Of a stretch of DNA of 64,000 nt, positions 32,701-41,026 are shown in pieces. The number at the start of each line of letters is the position of its first letter. The stretch's first letter is position 1. The notes below the pieces were generated by a model that was not told where the DNA came from, made no database searches, and was given only the letters and a program-made list of their open reading frames with translations. Source of the DNA: Chitinophaga sancti (GTDB lineage Bacteria; Bacteroidota; Bacteroidia; Chitinophagales; Chitinophagaceae); the NCBI RefSeq assembly GCF_034087045.1, contig NZ_CP139247.1:4180001-4244000 (forward strand). The letters run 5' to 3'. The translations under genes were made by a program, and so were the position numbers.

Positions 32701-34525
32701 TCGGACTTTCTCCGCAACCATTGCCCTGACTCACGGAATAAGTCGTACTACCCGGTGTAGCAGTTGAAGGGGTGGGAGCACCCGGTAATAATACATTATT
32801 GGCATCATACCATTTTAGCCCCGTACCACTTGCTGTCAATGCACCTGCTGACTGTCCCTGGCAATAATTGACTGGTGTGGTCACTGTTGGTGTGGTGGGA
32901 AATGTACCGATGATCACATCGATCTCAGCTCTCGGTCCTTCACAATTATTCGTAGTCTGACTTACATAATATTTAGTTGTGCCAATGTTCGTTGTTGATG
33001 GTGTCGGCGCACCTGTTAATAAGGCGCCATTTGCATCATACCATTTTAAATTAGTGCCTGTCGCTGTTAATGGGGAAGCCGTTGTATGCTGACAAAGCGT
33101 AACGGGCGTGGTCACCACGGGTTTTGCAGGCAATGCATTTACAGTTACCACAATAGGTGTCTGCTCACTTTCACATTGTCCGGTCAGGGTTTGTGTAGCA
33201 TAATAGGTGGTGTTTCCAGCAATTGTCGTAGATGGTGTTGGTACATTGGGTAATAAAGTTCCTCCGGCTGTATACCATTTTATATTCGTGCCGGTCGCTG
33301 TCAGTGCTGTCGCTGTTGCGCCCTGACAATATACCACCGGCGTTGTCACCGTAGGTTTGGGAGAAACGGGTAATACGACAATATCGATGTATTTCGTATC
33401 CGAACCACAGGTTATACTGGTCGCTGTCAGTGTAATTCTGTATGGACCTGCTGCTGCATACTTGTGACAACCCGGATCGCTTAGTGTAGAAGTAAATCCA
33501 TCTCCAAAATCCCATAGATAGTCTGTATAGGAACTACAGTTATTTCCACTCGTACCTGTACTGGATTTATTGATGACACATAAATTCTCATTCACACATA
33601 CCGTAGGCTTGACAGAGAAATCTGCCACCGGTTTGGAGCGTATCACAATCTGGTTCAGGGTATAGGTAGTGGTGTAACAGGCATTCCTGGTATATAAAGT
33701 AGCGGTGTAATCTGCCTTGGGACAGGAAGATTTTGTATAGGGATGAGAGATTTTAAATACGGTATTTGTCGCATTCAATGGATGTGTCAATGTCTGAGGA
33801 GTGGTGCCATCTCCATAATCCAGGATATACTCCGTGCCCGGTGAGTTAGTGAACCAGTTGCCGATCTGGAACTCTACTGCTGCCGGTGCACAAAGACCTG
33901 TAGTTGACGTAGAGGTGGTCAGACTTGCCAGTGGGTTCTGACCATTGTAAAACTGGTAAGTGGTGATTCTGGTACAACCATTTGTAGGGGTGATTTTTAT
34001 TGTCAGTACGAAATAACCCTGTGAACTATAGGCATGTGTTAACTGCGATCCTGATGCCCAATCCATTTGTGTAAACGTGGGACTGCCATCGCCCCAGTTG
34101 ATCTCATAGTTATTACCGGTGCCGGTTACTACGGAGGTGTTTTCCACCTTCAGGGTATAGTTATTATTTCCGTTACAGTTTGTAAAAGGAGCATCCAGTA
34201 GGTTGAGATCTTTCAGGGAAGGTTTGGGCGAAGGTTTGATGGTGAGTGTGCCGCCTCCGCTTATGCCCTCTACACTGACACTGCCGGTGGTAGCATCTTC
34301 TGCTACAATGGCGGTGATAGTAGTGGCGTTGTTGATAGTAAAACCTGCTGCTGCCCGTGAGCCTAAAACCACATTTTGAACCCCTGTGAAATTGGTGCCT
34401 GTAATTACGACCTGGCCCCCCTGACAGATAGTCGTGGGAGTGAAGGAGGTAACGGTAGGTAGTTGTGCATAGACAGCGGTGGCTATCAGAAAGAAAAAGA
34501 GGAACAAGACACTACGGGGTATCAT
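29759..34525 (-). CDS. 1588-residue secreted adhesin-like protein with T9SS type-B sorting domain
   Basis: After the signal peptide (to AVYAQ, about residue 21) comes an IPT/TIG-like domain (about 22-95), then PKD-type segments (about 110-385; INWGDGSPTF, LDYGDGTTPQ, LWDFGDGFTS). Several Ig-like modules sharing CQGxxAxALTATGT and KWYDANG cover about 387-610. Two module types of about 80 residues alternate A-B-A-B over about 615-950. More Ig-like domains follow. The final 95 residues (VFVPNAFAPEG, FRVFNRWGRIMYER, GWNGYINGRKADTGVYVYTVEV) are a gliding-motility/CHU_C type-B signal for the type IX system. It is probably displayed on the cell surface with the PorP/SprF protein encoded next. Confidence 0.92.
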   Translation of the reverse strand: MIPRSVLFLFFFLIATAVYAQLPTVTSFTPTTICQGGQVVITGTNFTGVQNVVLGSRAAAGFTINNATTITAIVAEDATTGSVSVEGISGGGTLTIKPSPKPSLKDLNLLDAPFTNCNGNNNYTLKVENTSVVTGTGNNYEINWGDGSPTFTQMDWASGSQLTHAYSSQGYFVLTIKITPTNGCTRITTYQFYNGQNPLASLTTSTSTTGLCAPAAVEFQIGNWFTNSPGTEYILDYGDGTTPQTLTHPLNATNTVFKISHPYTKSSCPKADYTATLYTRNACYTTTYTLNQIVIRSKPVADFSVKPTVCVNENLCVINKSSTGTSGNNCSSYTDYLWDFGDGFTSTLSDPGCHKYAAAGPYRITLTATSITCGSDTKYIDIVVLPVSPKPTVTTPVVYCQGATATALTATGTNIKWYTAGGTLLPNVPTPSTTIAGNTTYYATQTLTGQCESEQTPIVVTVNALPAKPVVTTPVTLCQHTTASPLTATGTNLKWYDANGALLTGAPTPSTTNIGTTKYYVSQTTNNCEGPRAEIDVIIGTFPTTPTVTTPVNYCQGQSAGALTASGTGLKWYDANNVLLPGAPTPSTATPGSTTYSVSQGNGCGESPKATITVNVNPAPTATISYSPAVLCNAAGSAVVNVTQAGSTGGVYSISPAGMTINSSTGTLNPAGASPGNYTIRYTVTGTGGCANVVATTTVTVNGTPNATISYRAICSADGITAVTLSGSAGGVFSTTTGLTLDAATGAITPATSTPGNYIVTYTIAAASPCPGFQTTANVTITKTPVANISYTTATLCNTPTSTPVNVTRTGDAGGTYSISPSGLTIDPSTGTLSPAGAAPGNYTIRYTLTGSGGCANVTATTTVNVSSTPHATIQYAGSPYCGDISTPQPVTQTGTPGGIFSSTAGLSINATTGAITPAASTPGTYTVTYTIAALSPCPGFTTTTPVTIYESPVIHFPVPDQAVCSGTAATFTPVSSVPNTTYSWAVSGTLPSNVTGISNGDFTGDLSLLFTNKANNDVIITVRVTPFNPQQTTCAGVAYDIHLTVHPEVPAPVVSDVSTCMGGASVTLQATALPGHTIHWYDAQQTLLPSAPIITTTDSIRLQYYANQRSSFGCEGPKAGVIAIVHPTLKITGADFTNPTACGIPSGTIVLQTRDLNDQVVANIPVIVHYTKFNTPLVATGFTDNDGKITLSLTAGSYTDFYAESTGGCTTAHLNDVFVLKDPDPPAKPVAGYNPPICSETPLTLTALSATSPQAGEIEYVWAGPAFGPYPDTVTNTVVTFPSASVSDAGTYVVYATQHNCISAADSFIVVINRSPSKPVINTRTPLCVGDELYLSATSGIGDNSTLTYLWTGPGRGFPVNGTYAGIDKVALTDAGRYAITVTSSETGCAATTDTLIEIGNYPIIHFATDTLILPTGFNIQLDPVLTNATEPGILPMQSYIWTPADDLQCNDALCNNPVLTVKNDACYAVKATNIYGCIGSDTICVRAFCKEAQVFVPNAFAPEGLPENRILMVRASGISTVKSFRVFNRWGRIMYERSNFAPNSSEFGWNGYINGRKADTGVYVYTVEVVCENGTPYTLKGNVTLF

Positions 34526-34671
34526 ATAGGGAGTTGTGATTTAATGTATGTTGATGTATGTTGCTAAAGGGCAACAACGATAACAACATGGCCGGCGGAA
34601 TTGTTTAAGATTGATAAAATAAATTATGCATACCGGGCAGCTTTATTTATATTTAAATAAAATATAAATTG

Positions 34672-35082
34672 ATGTTATTTACACTTTTACTCTGCAGTAT
34701 GATCAACAGGGCAGATACCTTGCCCGGAGGCTTTTGCAAGCCGTTAGAGGATACGATGTTTCATGAGTGGGTGGTGCGTTATCCGGAGGTGGCGCCTTCA
34801 TTTCCGGGGGGAGAGGAGGCGTTGGTAAAGTATATCTCAAAGAATTTGCATATTCCGGAAAGGGAGGGGATAGAGCAGCCGTATTATGCGTCTAGTTTTC
34901 CGGAATTTTTAATAGATGCGAATGGGAAGATTACTAAAATCAGGTTTGCGAATTATAAGAATCCGCAGACATTGTTGGATAGTTGCATTCAGAATGTGAT
35001 AGTGAAAATGCCGAAGTGGAAACCGGGGATGTGTAATGGAAAGGCGGTGCCGGTGTTGTATTATTTGCCGGTGCGGCTATGA
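34672..35082 (+). CDS. Small secreted protein with TonB C-terminal-like domain
   Basis: The 136-residue protein has a short hydrophobic start (MLFTLLLCSMINRADT). A TonB_C-like fold follows (FLIDANGKITKIRF ... VIVKMPKWKPGMCNGKAVPVLYYLPV). The pattern KMPKWKPGxxNGKxVxVxYxLP is common to Bacteroidota TonB-like proteins. There is no long proline-rich linker or clear membrane anchor, so classical energy transduction is doubtful. I use ATG 34672 rather than the TTG one codon earlier. Codon use is more AT- and GTG-rich than its neighbours. Confidence 0.65.
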   Translation: MLFTLLLCSMINRADTLPGGFCKPLEDTMFHEWVVRYPEVAPSFPGGEEALVKYISKNLHIPEREGIEQPYYASSFPEFLIDANGKITKIRFANYKNPQTLLDSCIQNVIVKMPKWKPGMCNGKAVPVLYYLPVRL

Positions 35083-35247
35083 GTGGTGTGATTGGATTTA
35101 TCTGAAATATATTTACCTCCGGGCATCGGAGCCATATCCTGCAAAGAAACATTTTACAATACTGATACCCCTACTAATACTATTTTAACCTTTATATTAC
35201 CATAACATTCCTTATTTTGCCAGCTTAATCAATTGTTACAGGGACGA

Positions 35248-37047
35248 ATGAGAAAACTAATTGTCATGAGCGCACTCGCGCTCCTCAGCTGTCAAATGGT
35301 ACAGGCCCAGGCCAAACACACTTTTGCCTTAGCTAAGAGTGAATTCCTCCTCGATGGAAAACCTTACCAGATCATCAGCGGCGAACTACACCCTGCCCGT
35401 ATTCCAAAAGAGTACTGGCGGCACCGTATCCAGATGGCCAAAGCTATGGGCTGCAACACCATTGCTGCCTACGTATTCTGGAACTATCTCGAACAGGAAG
35501 AAGGCGCTTTCGACTTCTCTTCGGAAAACCGCAACGTAGCTGAGTTCATCAAAATCGCTCAGCAGGAAGGCATGTGGGTACTCCTCCGCCCAGGTCCCTA
35601 TGTGTGCGGCGAATGGGAATTCGGTGGCTTACCACCCTACCTGCTCCGTACGCCAGACATCAAAGTACGTTGCCTCGATCCCCGCTACATGGCTGCTGTA
35701 GAGCGCTATGTAAAAGCCCTCAGCGAACAGGTAAAACCCCTGCTGGTGACTAACGGCGGTCCGATCATCATGGTACAGGTGGAGAATGAATATGGTAGCT
35801 ATGCCAACGATAAACAATACCTCTACAAACTGAAAGGCCTCTGGGAGCAAAATGGTATCAATGTACCTTTTTATACTGCCGATGGTCCTGTAGATCCATT
35901 GCTGGAAGCTGGTTCAGTACCCGGTGCTGCAATTGGTCTTGACTCCGGTGGCTCTGAAGGCGACTTCGAAGCTGCAAAACGCCAGAACCCTGACGTACCT
36001 TCTTTCAGCAGCGAATCTTATCCAGGCTGGTTAACACACTGGGGCGAGAAATTCGCACATCCTGATACCTCCGGTATTCTGAAAGAGGTTAGGTTCCTGC
36101 TTAGCACTAACCGCTCTTTCAACCTCTATGTCATTCACGGTGGTACTAACTTTGGCTATACTGCCGGCGCTAACTCCGGTGGCAAAGGGTATGAGCCGGA
36201 CCTGACTACTTACGACTACGATGCACCTATCAATGAACAAGGTGTACCGACTGCTAAATATATAGCGCTGCGCAATCTCATCGCCAGTTATACCAGGAAG
36301 AAACTACCTGCTATTCCAGCACCCATTCCTGCTACTGTAGTGGCTAACTTCGAAGTGAAACCTTATGCAAGCGTATGGGAAAACCTGCCTGCACCTGTTG
36401 CCTCAGTACAGCCAAAAACTTTTGAAGCTTACGGCCAGGATTATGGTTTCATGGTGTACAAAACAAAACTGATCGGTCGTAAACATGGTACGCTGAAAAT
36501 CACTGACCTGCATGACTATGCTACTGTATTCCTGAATGGAAAATTTGTTGGTAAAATAGATCGTCGTCTTGGTGAAAACAGCATCAATCTGCCAAAGAGT
36601 GATGTGAAAGATCCGATACTGGAAATCTTTGTAGAAGCAATGGGCCGTATCAACTTCGCACAGGAACTGATAGACCGTAAAGGTATCACTGATCGTGTCA
36701 CCCTCGAAGGAATGACGCTCATGGATTGGCAGGTATATGGTTTGCCAATGAACGATGGTTTTGTGTCACAGCTGAAACCGGGTGCTGATACCAGCCGTCC
36801 GGGCATCTTCTTCAAAGCAGGTTTCAATCTCACTACCGCTGCTGATACTTATATCGATATGAGTAACTTTAAGAAAGGGATTGTATGGGTGAATGGACAT
36901 AACCTGGGGCGCTACTGGGAAATTGGCCCGCAGAAACGTTTGTATTGTCCGGCTCCATGGCTGAAGAAAGGGGAGAATGAGATTGTGGTGTTTGATCTGT
37001 TGCAAACAACTGCTGCTACTGTAGGTGGTGCCAAGACTTTAGAATAA
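35248..37047 (+). CDS. Beta-galactosidase, glycoside hydrolase family 35
   Basis: The 599-residue enzyme has a signal peptide (MRKLIVMSALALLSCQMVQAQA) and the GH35 TIM barrel. SGELHPARIPKEYWRHRI, RPGPYVCGEWEFGGLP and the acid/base Glu181 in VQVENEYGS are present, with nucleophile Glu256 in SSESYPGW. C-terminal beta-sandwich domains include HDYATVFLNGKFVG and FKKGIVWVNGHNLGRYWEIGP. It removes terminal beta-galactose from oligo- or polysaccharides in the periplasm or at the surface. GH97 and GH105 genes follow on the opposite strand, which suggests a role in breaking down plant pectin-like side chains. Confidence 0.93.
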   Translation: MRKLIVMSALALLSCQMVQAQAKHTFALAKSEFLLDGKPYQIISGELHPARIPKEYWRHRIQMAKAMGCNTIAAYVFWNYLEQEEGAFDFSSENRNVAEFIKIAQQEGMWVLLRPGPYVCGEWEFGGLPPYLLRTPDIKVRCLDPRYMAAVERYVKALSEQVKPLLVTNGGPIIMVQVENEYGSYANDKQYLYKLKGLWEQNGINVPFYTADGPVDPLLEAGSVPGAAIGLDSGGSEGDFEAAKRQNPDVPSFSSESYPGWLTHWGEKFAHPDTSGILKEVRFLLSTNRSFNLYVIHGGTNFGYTAGANSGGKGYEPDLTTYDYDAPINEQGVPTAKYIALRNLIASYTRKKLPAIPAPIPATVVANFEVKPYASVWENLPAPVASVQPKTFEAYGQDYGFMVYKTKLIGRKHGTLKITDLHDYATVFLNGKFVGKIDRRLGENSINLPKSDVKDPILEIFVEAMGRINFAQELIDRKGITDRVTLEGMTLMDWQVYGLPMNDGFVSQLKPGADTSRPGIFFKAGFNLTTAADTYIDMSNFKKGIVWVNGHNLGRYWEIGPQKRLYCPAPWLKKGENEIVVFDLLQTTAATVGGAKTLE

Positions 37048-37057
37048 TAAATAGAGA

Positions 37058-37155
37058 GGTTGTCATAAATAGAACCTCTGAAAATCGCATAAATAGCAAT
37101 CTTGCTCCATTAGGTATCCGGATAAAAAGAGCGTGTATATTTTGATACACGCTCT
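37058..37155 (+). repeat. Dispersed repeat family 2, copy 2
   Basis: The segment after the GH35 gene resembles 20911-21020, with the shared blocks CATAAAT, CGCATAAA, TGCTC and AGGTATCCG in order. It ends in an 11-bp hairpin (37128-37138 with 37145-37155) whose stem AGAGCGTGTAT is close to those at 20983 and 50485. No T run follows here; instead the HxlR fragment begins immediately. Confidence 0.6.
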
Positions 37156-37159
37156 ACAC

Positions 37160-37312
37160 CTGCAGGAGATGGAAAAGGATGCCCTGATTACCAGGACAGC
37201 CTATACAGAAGTGCCGCCACGTGTGGAATATAGTTTGACTGAAAGTGCCAGGAGTCTGGCGCCCATATGGAAACAACTGGAAGAGTGGGGGGTACAACAC
37301 CAAAGCAGATGA
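37160..37312 (+). pseudogene. HxlR-family regulator, C-terminal remnant
   Basis: The 50 codons read LQEMEKDALITRTAYTEVPP, then RVEYSLTESARSLAPIWK and QLEEWG, then a stop. This is the second half of the HxlR winged-helix domain (compare the family pattern LxELExDGLIxRxxYxxVPPxVEYxLTxxGxSL). The N-terminal half, with the first helices, is missing, and the sequence begins right at a hairpin of repeat family 2. The remaining frame is intact. It looks like a decayed or truncated regulator rather than a working gene. Confidence 0.75.
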
Positions 37313-37360
37313 AATGATGCTGTTATGCGCATTCATGCAAAACTGATACAACGGTTATTG

Positions 37361-37422
37361 AATAAAAACATTCATGCAAGAGGTTATTCACCAACGGGGA
37401 TGAAAGCCATTTTCAGGGAAAA
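37361..37422 (+). repeat. Dispersed repeat family 1, copy A
   Basis: About 60 nt align without gaps with 39481-39542 and closely with 39591-39650. They also align with the minus strand at 50521-50580 and 51938-51993. Common blocks are AAAAACATTCATG, TTCACCAACGGGGATGAA and CATTTTCA. A terminator hairpin lies shortly downstream on the same strand. Confidence 0.75.
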
Positions 37423-37451
37423 TTAAGGCACAGACTAACTATCTTCAAAGA

Positions 37452-37483
37452 AAAAAGGAGTCTCATTAAAGAAACTCCTTTTT
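37452..37483 (-). terminator. Terminator between the HxlR remnant and GH97
   Basis: A 10-bp stem (37452-37461 with 37474-37483) has A and T tracts on its arms, so it can work on either strand. It lies 40 nt after the GH97 stop codon. Confidence 0.7.
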
Positions 37484-37523
37484 AAATTTTATGAATAAAC
37501 TTATTTCAATCGTATTGAAAAAA

Positions 37524-39455
37524 CTATTCCATATTCCCACTCAACCTTATCACAAACCCGCCACCCGGTGCCAGTTTCAGCGGCAACCTTGCACCACTTC
37601 CTATCGCCCTCTTCTCCAACTTAAAATCCTTCGCATTCTTATCCGCATTCACACCATCCTTCCATAACTGCATCTGGTAAGTACCTGCCGGTAAAAATGA
37701 CAAATCCACCTCCACATCTCTCGCATCCCAATTCGTCATCCCCGCCACATACCAATCTCCATTCAGCGCCTGTCTCGCCATCACCACATATTCTCCCACC
37801 TTTGCCTGCAAAGGAATCGTCTTTGCCCATTGTACCGGCACCTTACTCAACAACTCCATCGCCTCCGGCTCATGCAGGTAATGCGTAGGAATATCACACA
37901 ACATCTGCAACGGACTTTCGAATATAACGTACATGGCTAATTGATTACACCTCGTACCCAATGTCATTGGTTCGGCCGGTTGTGCACTCCATTGGTCTTT
38001 CTGTACATTGATCATACCGCCAGGCGTAAAATCCATCGGCCCTGCTACCTGCCTGATAAAGGGCAGGGTCGTAGTATGTACAGGATCTATCAGGTTCGCA
38101 AACTTGCTGATCTCATTTCCCATCACCCCCTCAGACGTAAGTACATTCGGATGTGTACGCAGCCATCCAATAGGTTTGTACGCCCCATGAAAATCTACGA
38201 GTAATTGCCTTTTGGCAGCTGCATTCGCCACTTTTTCATAGTACTGTACCATAGGCTGATCATCCCTTTGCATAAAGTCGACCTTAATGCCTTTCACGCC
38301 CCATGCTGCAAAGGTATCCAATGCCATATCCATCTGCTGGTTCAGCACCATCCAGCTGCTCCACAACAATATATCTACATGACGTTTCTTTCCATATGCC
38401 ACCAGTTCTTTTACATTGATATCCTGCGCCAGGCTAAAGAGGTCGCGGGTGCTGCACCAGCCTTCATCCAGCAATACGTATTCAATACCATATTTGCTGG
38501 CTACATCAATGTAATACTTGTAAGTATCATTGTTAATACCTGCCCTGAAATCTACCTCGTATACATTGTTGTAGTGCCACCAGTCCCACTGCACTTTACC
38601 GGGTTTTACCCAGCTAAAATCGCCTTTGGCATCAGGTGCCAGCTGGTATACCAGTTGGTTCGTGAGCAGGTCCCCGTCTTTGCGTGCGATCATGACTATT
38701 CTCCATGGAAACGCCTGCGGACCTTTCAGCTCTGCAATATAATCCTGCCTTGATTCGACCTGCTCGTCTCTGTCGCTGGTGATTTTCACTGTTTTGGGAA
38801 AATGCGGAAACACCCCATGGATGCTGTTGCCGCCACGTAGCCACATACCTGCGTAGTTGTATAAACCTGATTCTGTGATAAGGAGTTTTGTACCGTTGAC
38901 TTCGAACAATGCCGGCAGACTGGCCAACTTGTTTTCGTCTATTTCACCCACCCCATAAGGAATATATTTCCGTTCATTATGAGAATAGAACCCGTCTTCC
39001 TGTGGATACCACGCTTTGCCTGTCTTGTCCATATTGAATTCCGCCTGCTCGTCTGTGACCTTATAAGGGCCTTTTTCGCGGGTTATCCAATGCCAGGCAA
39101 CCCCATTGTCATATGCCCGCCATTCCAGCGACAATGCGTTGTTAAAATCAATATGCAGCTCATTGTAGCGATCGTCGATAGTAGCGGTTTTTTGTTTTAC
39201 GATGGGCGTGAGCTGACCCTCGTGTGAGCTTTGTTTTGATCTGCTCACTTTCCAGTTGCCTTTATTGAAGGAAACCACCGAGTTACCGATCAACGGCTTG
39301 TTATCCTGCGATACGCTGTAGGTGATATTGGCGCCTACGGATACGGACAAGGTAATAGACTTGTCTGGTGACAGTAAAGTGAATTTTTGTTGTGCATGAA
39401 TGGCGGAGGCACTTCCTAACAGGAAGGCGCATGCAAGCCATGGGTGGAATTTCAT
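37524..39455 (-). CDS. Glycoside hydrolase family 97 enzyme
   Basis: The 643-residue protein has a signal peptide (to IHAQ, about 21), an N-terminal beta-sandwich (FTLLSPDKSITLSVSV), a TIM barrel and a small C-terminal beta domain. The barrel shows YVLLDEGW and GIKVDFMQRDDQ. The latter places an Asp (Asp393) where retaining GH97 alpha-galactosidases have their nucleophile, whereas inverting SusB-type alpha-glucosidases use a Glu elsewhere. I therefore predict a retaining alpha-galactosidase-like enzyme. It is divergent from GH35 and lies upstream of GH105 in a small carbohydrate cluster without SusC/SusD. Confidence 0.9.
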   Translation of the reverse strand: MKFHPWLACAFLLGSASAIHAQQKFTLLSPDKSITLSVSVGANITYSVSQDNKPLIGNSVVSFNKGNWKVSRSKQSSHEGQLTPIVKQKTATIDDRYNELHIDFNNALSLEWRAYDNGVAWHWITREKGPYKVTDEQAEFNMDKTGKAWYPQEDGFYSHNERKYIPYGVGEIDENKLASLPALFEVNGTKLLITESGLYNYAGMWLRGGNSIHGVFPHFPKTVKITSDRDEQVESRQDYIAELKGPQAFPWRIVMIARKDGDLLTNQLVYQLAPDAKGDFSWVKPGKVQWDWWHYNNVYEVDFRAGINNDTYKYYIDVASKYGIEYVLLDEGWCSTRDLFSLAQDINVKELVAYGKKRHVDILLWSSWMVLNQQMDMALDTFAAWGVKGIKVDFMQRDDQPMVQYYEKVANAAAKRQLLVDFHGAYKPIGWLRTHPNVLTSEGVMGNEISKFANLIDPVHTTTLPFIRQVAGPMDFTPGGMINVQKDQWSAQPAEPMTLGTRCNQLAMYVIFESPLQMLCDIPTHYLHEPEAMELLSKVPVQWAKTIPLQAKVGEYVVMARQALNGDWYVAGMTNWDARDVEVDLSFLPAGTYQMQLWKDGVNADKNAKDFKLEKRAIGSGARLPLKLAPGGGFVIRLSGNME

Positions 39456-39480
39456 AAATAGACCTGAGTTTTTTTAAAGG

Positions 39481-39542
39481 TATAAAAACAATCCTGAAAG
39501 AGATAATTTGCCCAAAGGGAGGAAAATTATTTTCAGAAAAAA
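39481..39542 (+). repeat. Dispersed repeat family 1, copy B2
   Basis: These 60 nt align without gaps to copy A (37361), sharing ATAAAAACA, TTTTCAG and the AAAGGGAGG/ACGGGGATG region. It continues into GCTGCTACC, which is repeated near 39653 after copy B, so two units stand in tandem between GH97 and GH105. Confidence 0.65.
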
Positions 39543-39590
39543 AGCAGCTGCTACCACCGGGGATTTACCCAAAGGGAGGAACCCCCATTC

Positions 39591-39650
39591 CAAAAAGCAT
39601 TCATAAAAAAGGTAGTTCACAAACAGGCATGAACACTATTTTCAGAAAAA
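39591..39650 (+). repeat. Dispersed repeat family 1, copy B
   Basis: It shares GCATTCAT, GTTCAC, CATGAA and TATTTTCAG with copy A. A hairpin built on GCCGCTG (39653-39659) and CAGCGGC (39673-39679) follows. On the minus strand that hairpin would follow the GH105 stop codon. Confidence 0.65.
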
Positions 39651-39685
39651 AAGCCGCTGCTACCCTCGGTAACAGCGGCCTATAT
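39645..39685 (-). terminator. Terminator of the GH105 gene
   Basis: The stem GCCGCTG/CAGCGGC has an inner CTACC/GGTAA extension. On the minus strand it is followed by a run of seven T. It lies about 20 nt after the GH105 stop codon. Confidence 0.75.
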
Positions 39686-39700
39686 ACATTCAGATGATCA

Positions 39701-40831
39701 TTACTTATCCAGCAACAACGCAGCAGTCCACAACACCGGCGCCTGACCCACCAGGCTACCTGTTACTTTCTCCCTGTTGAGGTAATAATTTGGATCATTC
39801 CGCTTCTTCGTTTCTTCACAAACATCCTTCAGATCTCCTGCTTCATTGAGTCCTTTTACAACTGCCATCCACGCATTTCTGGCCATTGTACCATACGCCT
39901 CATCTTCCAGCCATTTCCTTTTCACCCCCATTACGAGAGCATAAGTGAACATCGCCCCGCCGGAGTTCTCCGTCCAGCTCTTTTCATCATCTATAATCTG
40001 TCCCCATTTGAAATCAGGTGTCTGATACTGTTTCAGGGCGGCCATCATTTTCTTATAGCTATCCAGGATGTGGGCGCGATTTGGATTTTCAACAGGTAAA
40101 TAGTTGAGTATTAATGCCATACTTGCTGCTGCCCAGCCATTACCACGGCTCCAGTAAATGGGAACGTCGGCCGATTGGTTGAATAAACCTGTTGGTTGCT
40201 GTAGGGCGTCTATGTAAACGGCCAGCTCCGTGGCTGCCCTGTTGATATATTCTTTGGTACCGGTGGCACGAAAAGCCTGTGTTTGCAACAGGGTGAAGAG
40301 GAACATATCTTCTACCTGCATACGGGACTGCCAGGAGAGGCCTCTGCCGGCCAATACCTGTTGTTCCGGTTTAGGACCTTCAGGCAGTTCCCACTGCTGG
40401 TCTGCAAAAGGCTTACCTACGTCCAGGTAACGGTTCTGATTGGTCTGAAGGTAGAGTTCCAGCGGAACAGCGCCAAATACGCTATGTTCCAGCATGTCGG
40501 GAATAGGCATCATATGGTGCGCCTGTGCCACGAGTGGTTCATACCTGAGTGCCAGCTTTTCGGCAAGAGCTTTATCACCCGTTACTTTGGCCAGCTGCAG
40601 GGCGCCATACCAGGTGAGTACTTCAGGATAAGTAATGGAAGTAGGGGCCTCAGAAGACCCAAAGTTGTCAAAGTTAGATGCTACATAGTGATTAGCTACA
40701 TATGGACCAATAACGGCCGGTTCATTGCCAAGGGGCCATTCCTTGAATATTTTTTGGCCAAATGTCCCTCCCAGATTCACGAACAACGCTGACGTAGCGA
40801 TCAAAACCCGGAATTGTGTTCGATAATTCAT
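39701..40831 (-). CDS. Glycoside hydrolase family 105 (unsaturated glucuronyl/galacturonyl hydrolase)
   Basis: The 376-residue protein has an apparent signal peptide and an alpha/alpha-barrel of the GH88/GH105 type. Recognisable features are MQVEDMFLFTLLQTQ and DVPIYWSRGNGWAAASMAL, and the overall length fits. These enzymes remove the 4,5-unsaturated uronic acid left by polysaccharide lyases, for example from rhamnogalacturonan. That complements the nearby GH35 and GH97 enzymes, which would trim galactose side groups. The exact substrate is not determined. Confidence 0.88.
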   Translation of the reverse strand: MNYRTQFRVLIATSALFVNLGGTFGQKIFKEWPLGNEPAVIGPYVANHYVASNFDNFGSSEAPTSITYPEVLTWYGALQLAKVTGDKALAEKLALRYEPLVAQAHHMMPIPDMLEHSVFGAVPLELYLQTNQNRYLDVGKPFADQQWELPEGPKPEQQVLAGRGLSWQSRMQVEDMFLFTLLQTQAFRATGTKEYINRAATELAVYIDALQQPTGLFNQSADVPIYWSRGNGWAAASMALILNYLPVENPNRAHILDSYKKMMAALKQYQTPDFKWGQIIDDEKSWTENSGGAMFTYALVMGVKRKWLEDEAYGTMARNAWMAVVKGLNEAGDLKDVCEETKKRNDPNYYLNREKVTGSLVGQAPVLWTAALLLDK

Positions 40832-41026
40832 ATATGATGAATGTTATAGGGTAGATTTTGATGTAAAATTGCCGTAAAGTAATATTTAAAATTTTGTAAT
40901 GCAATATTTTGTCAACGAATTTTACGTTAAGGACGGAATTTAACCTTGAAGGAGGTTTTTTGCTCCAAAATTCTTAACTTGGAAATAAAGCAGTACTCTT
41001 TTCTTCACCTCCAAAATCTCCTCGTT

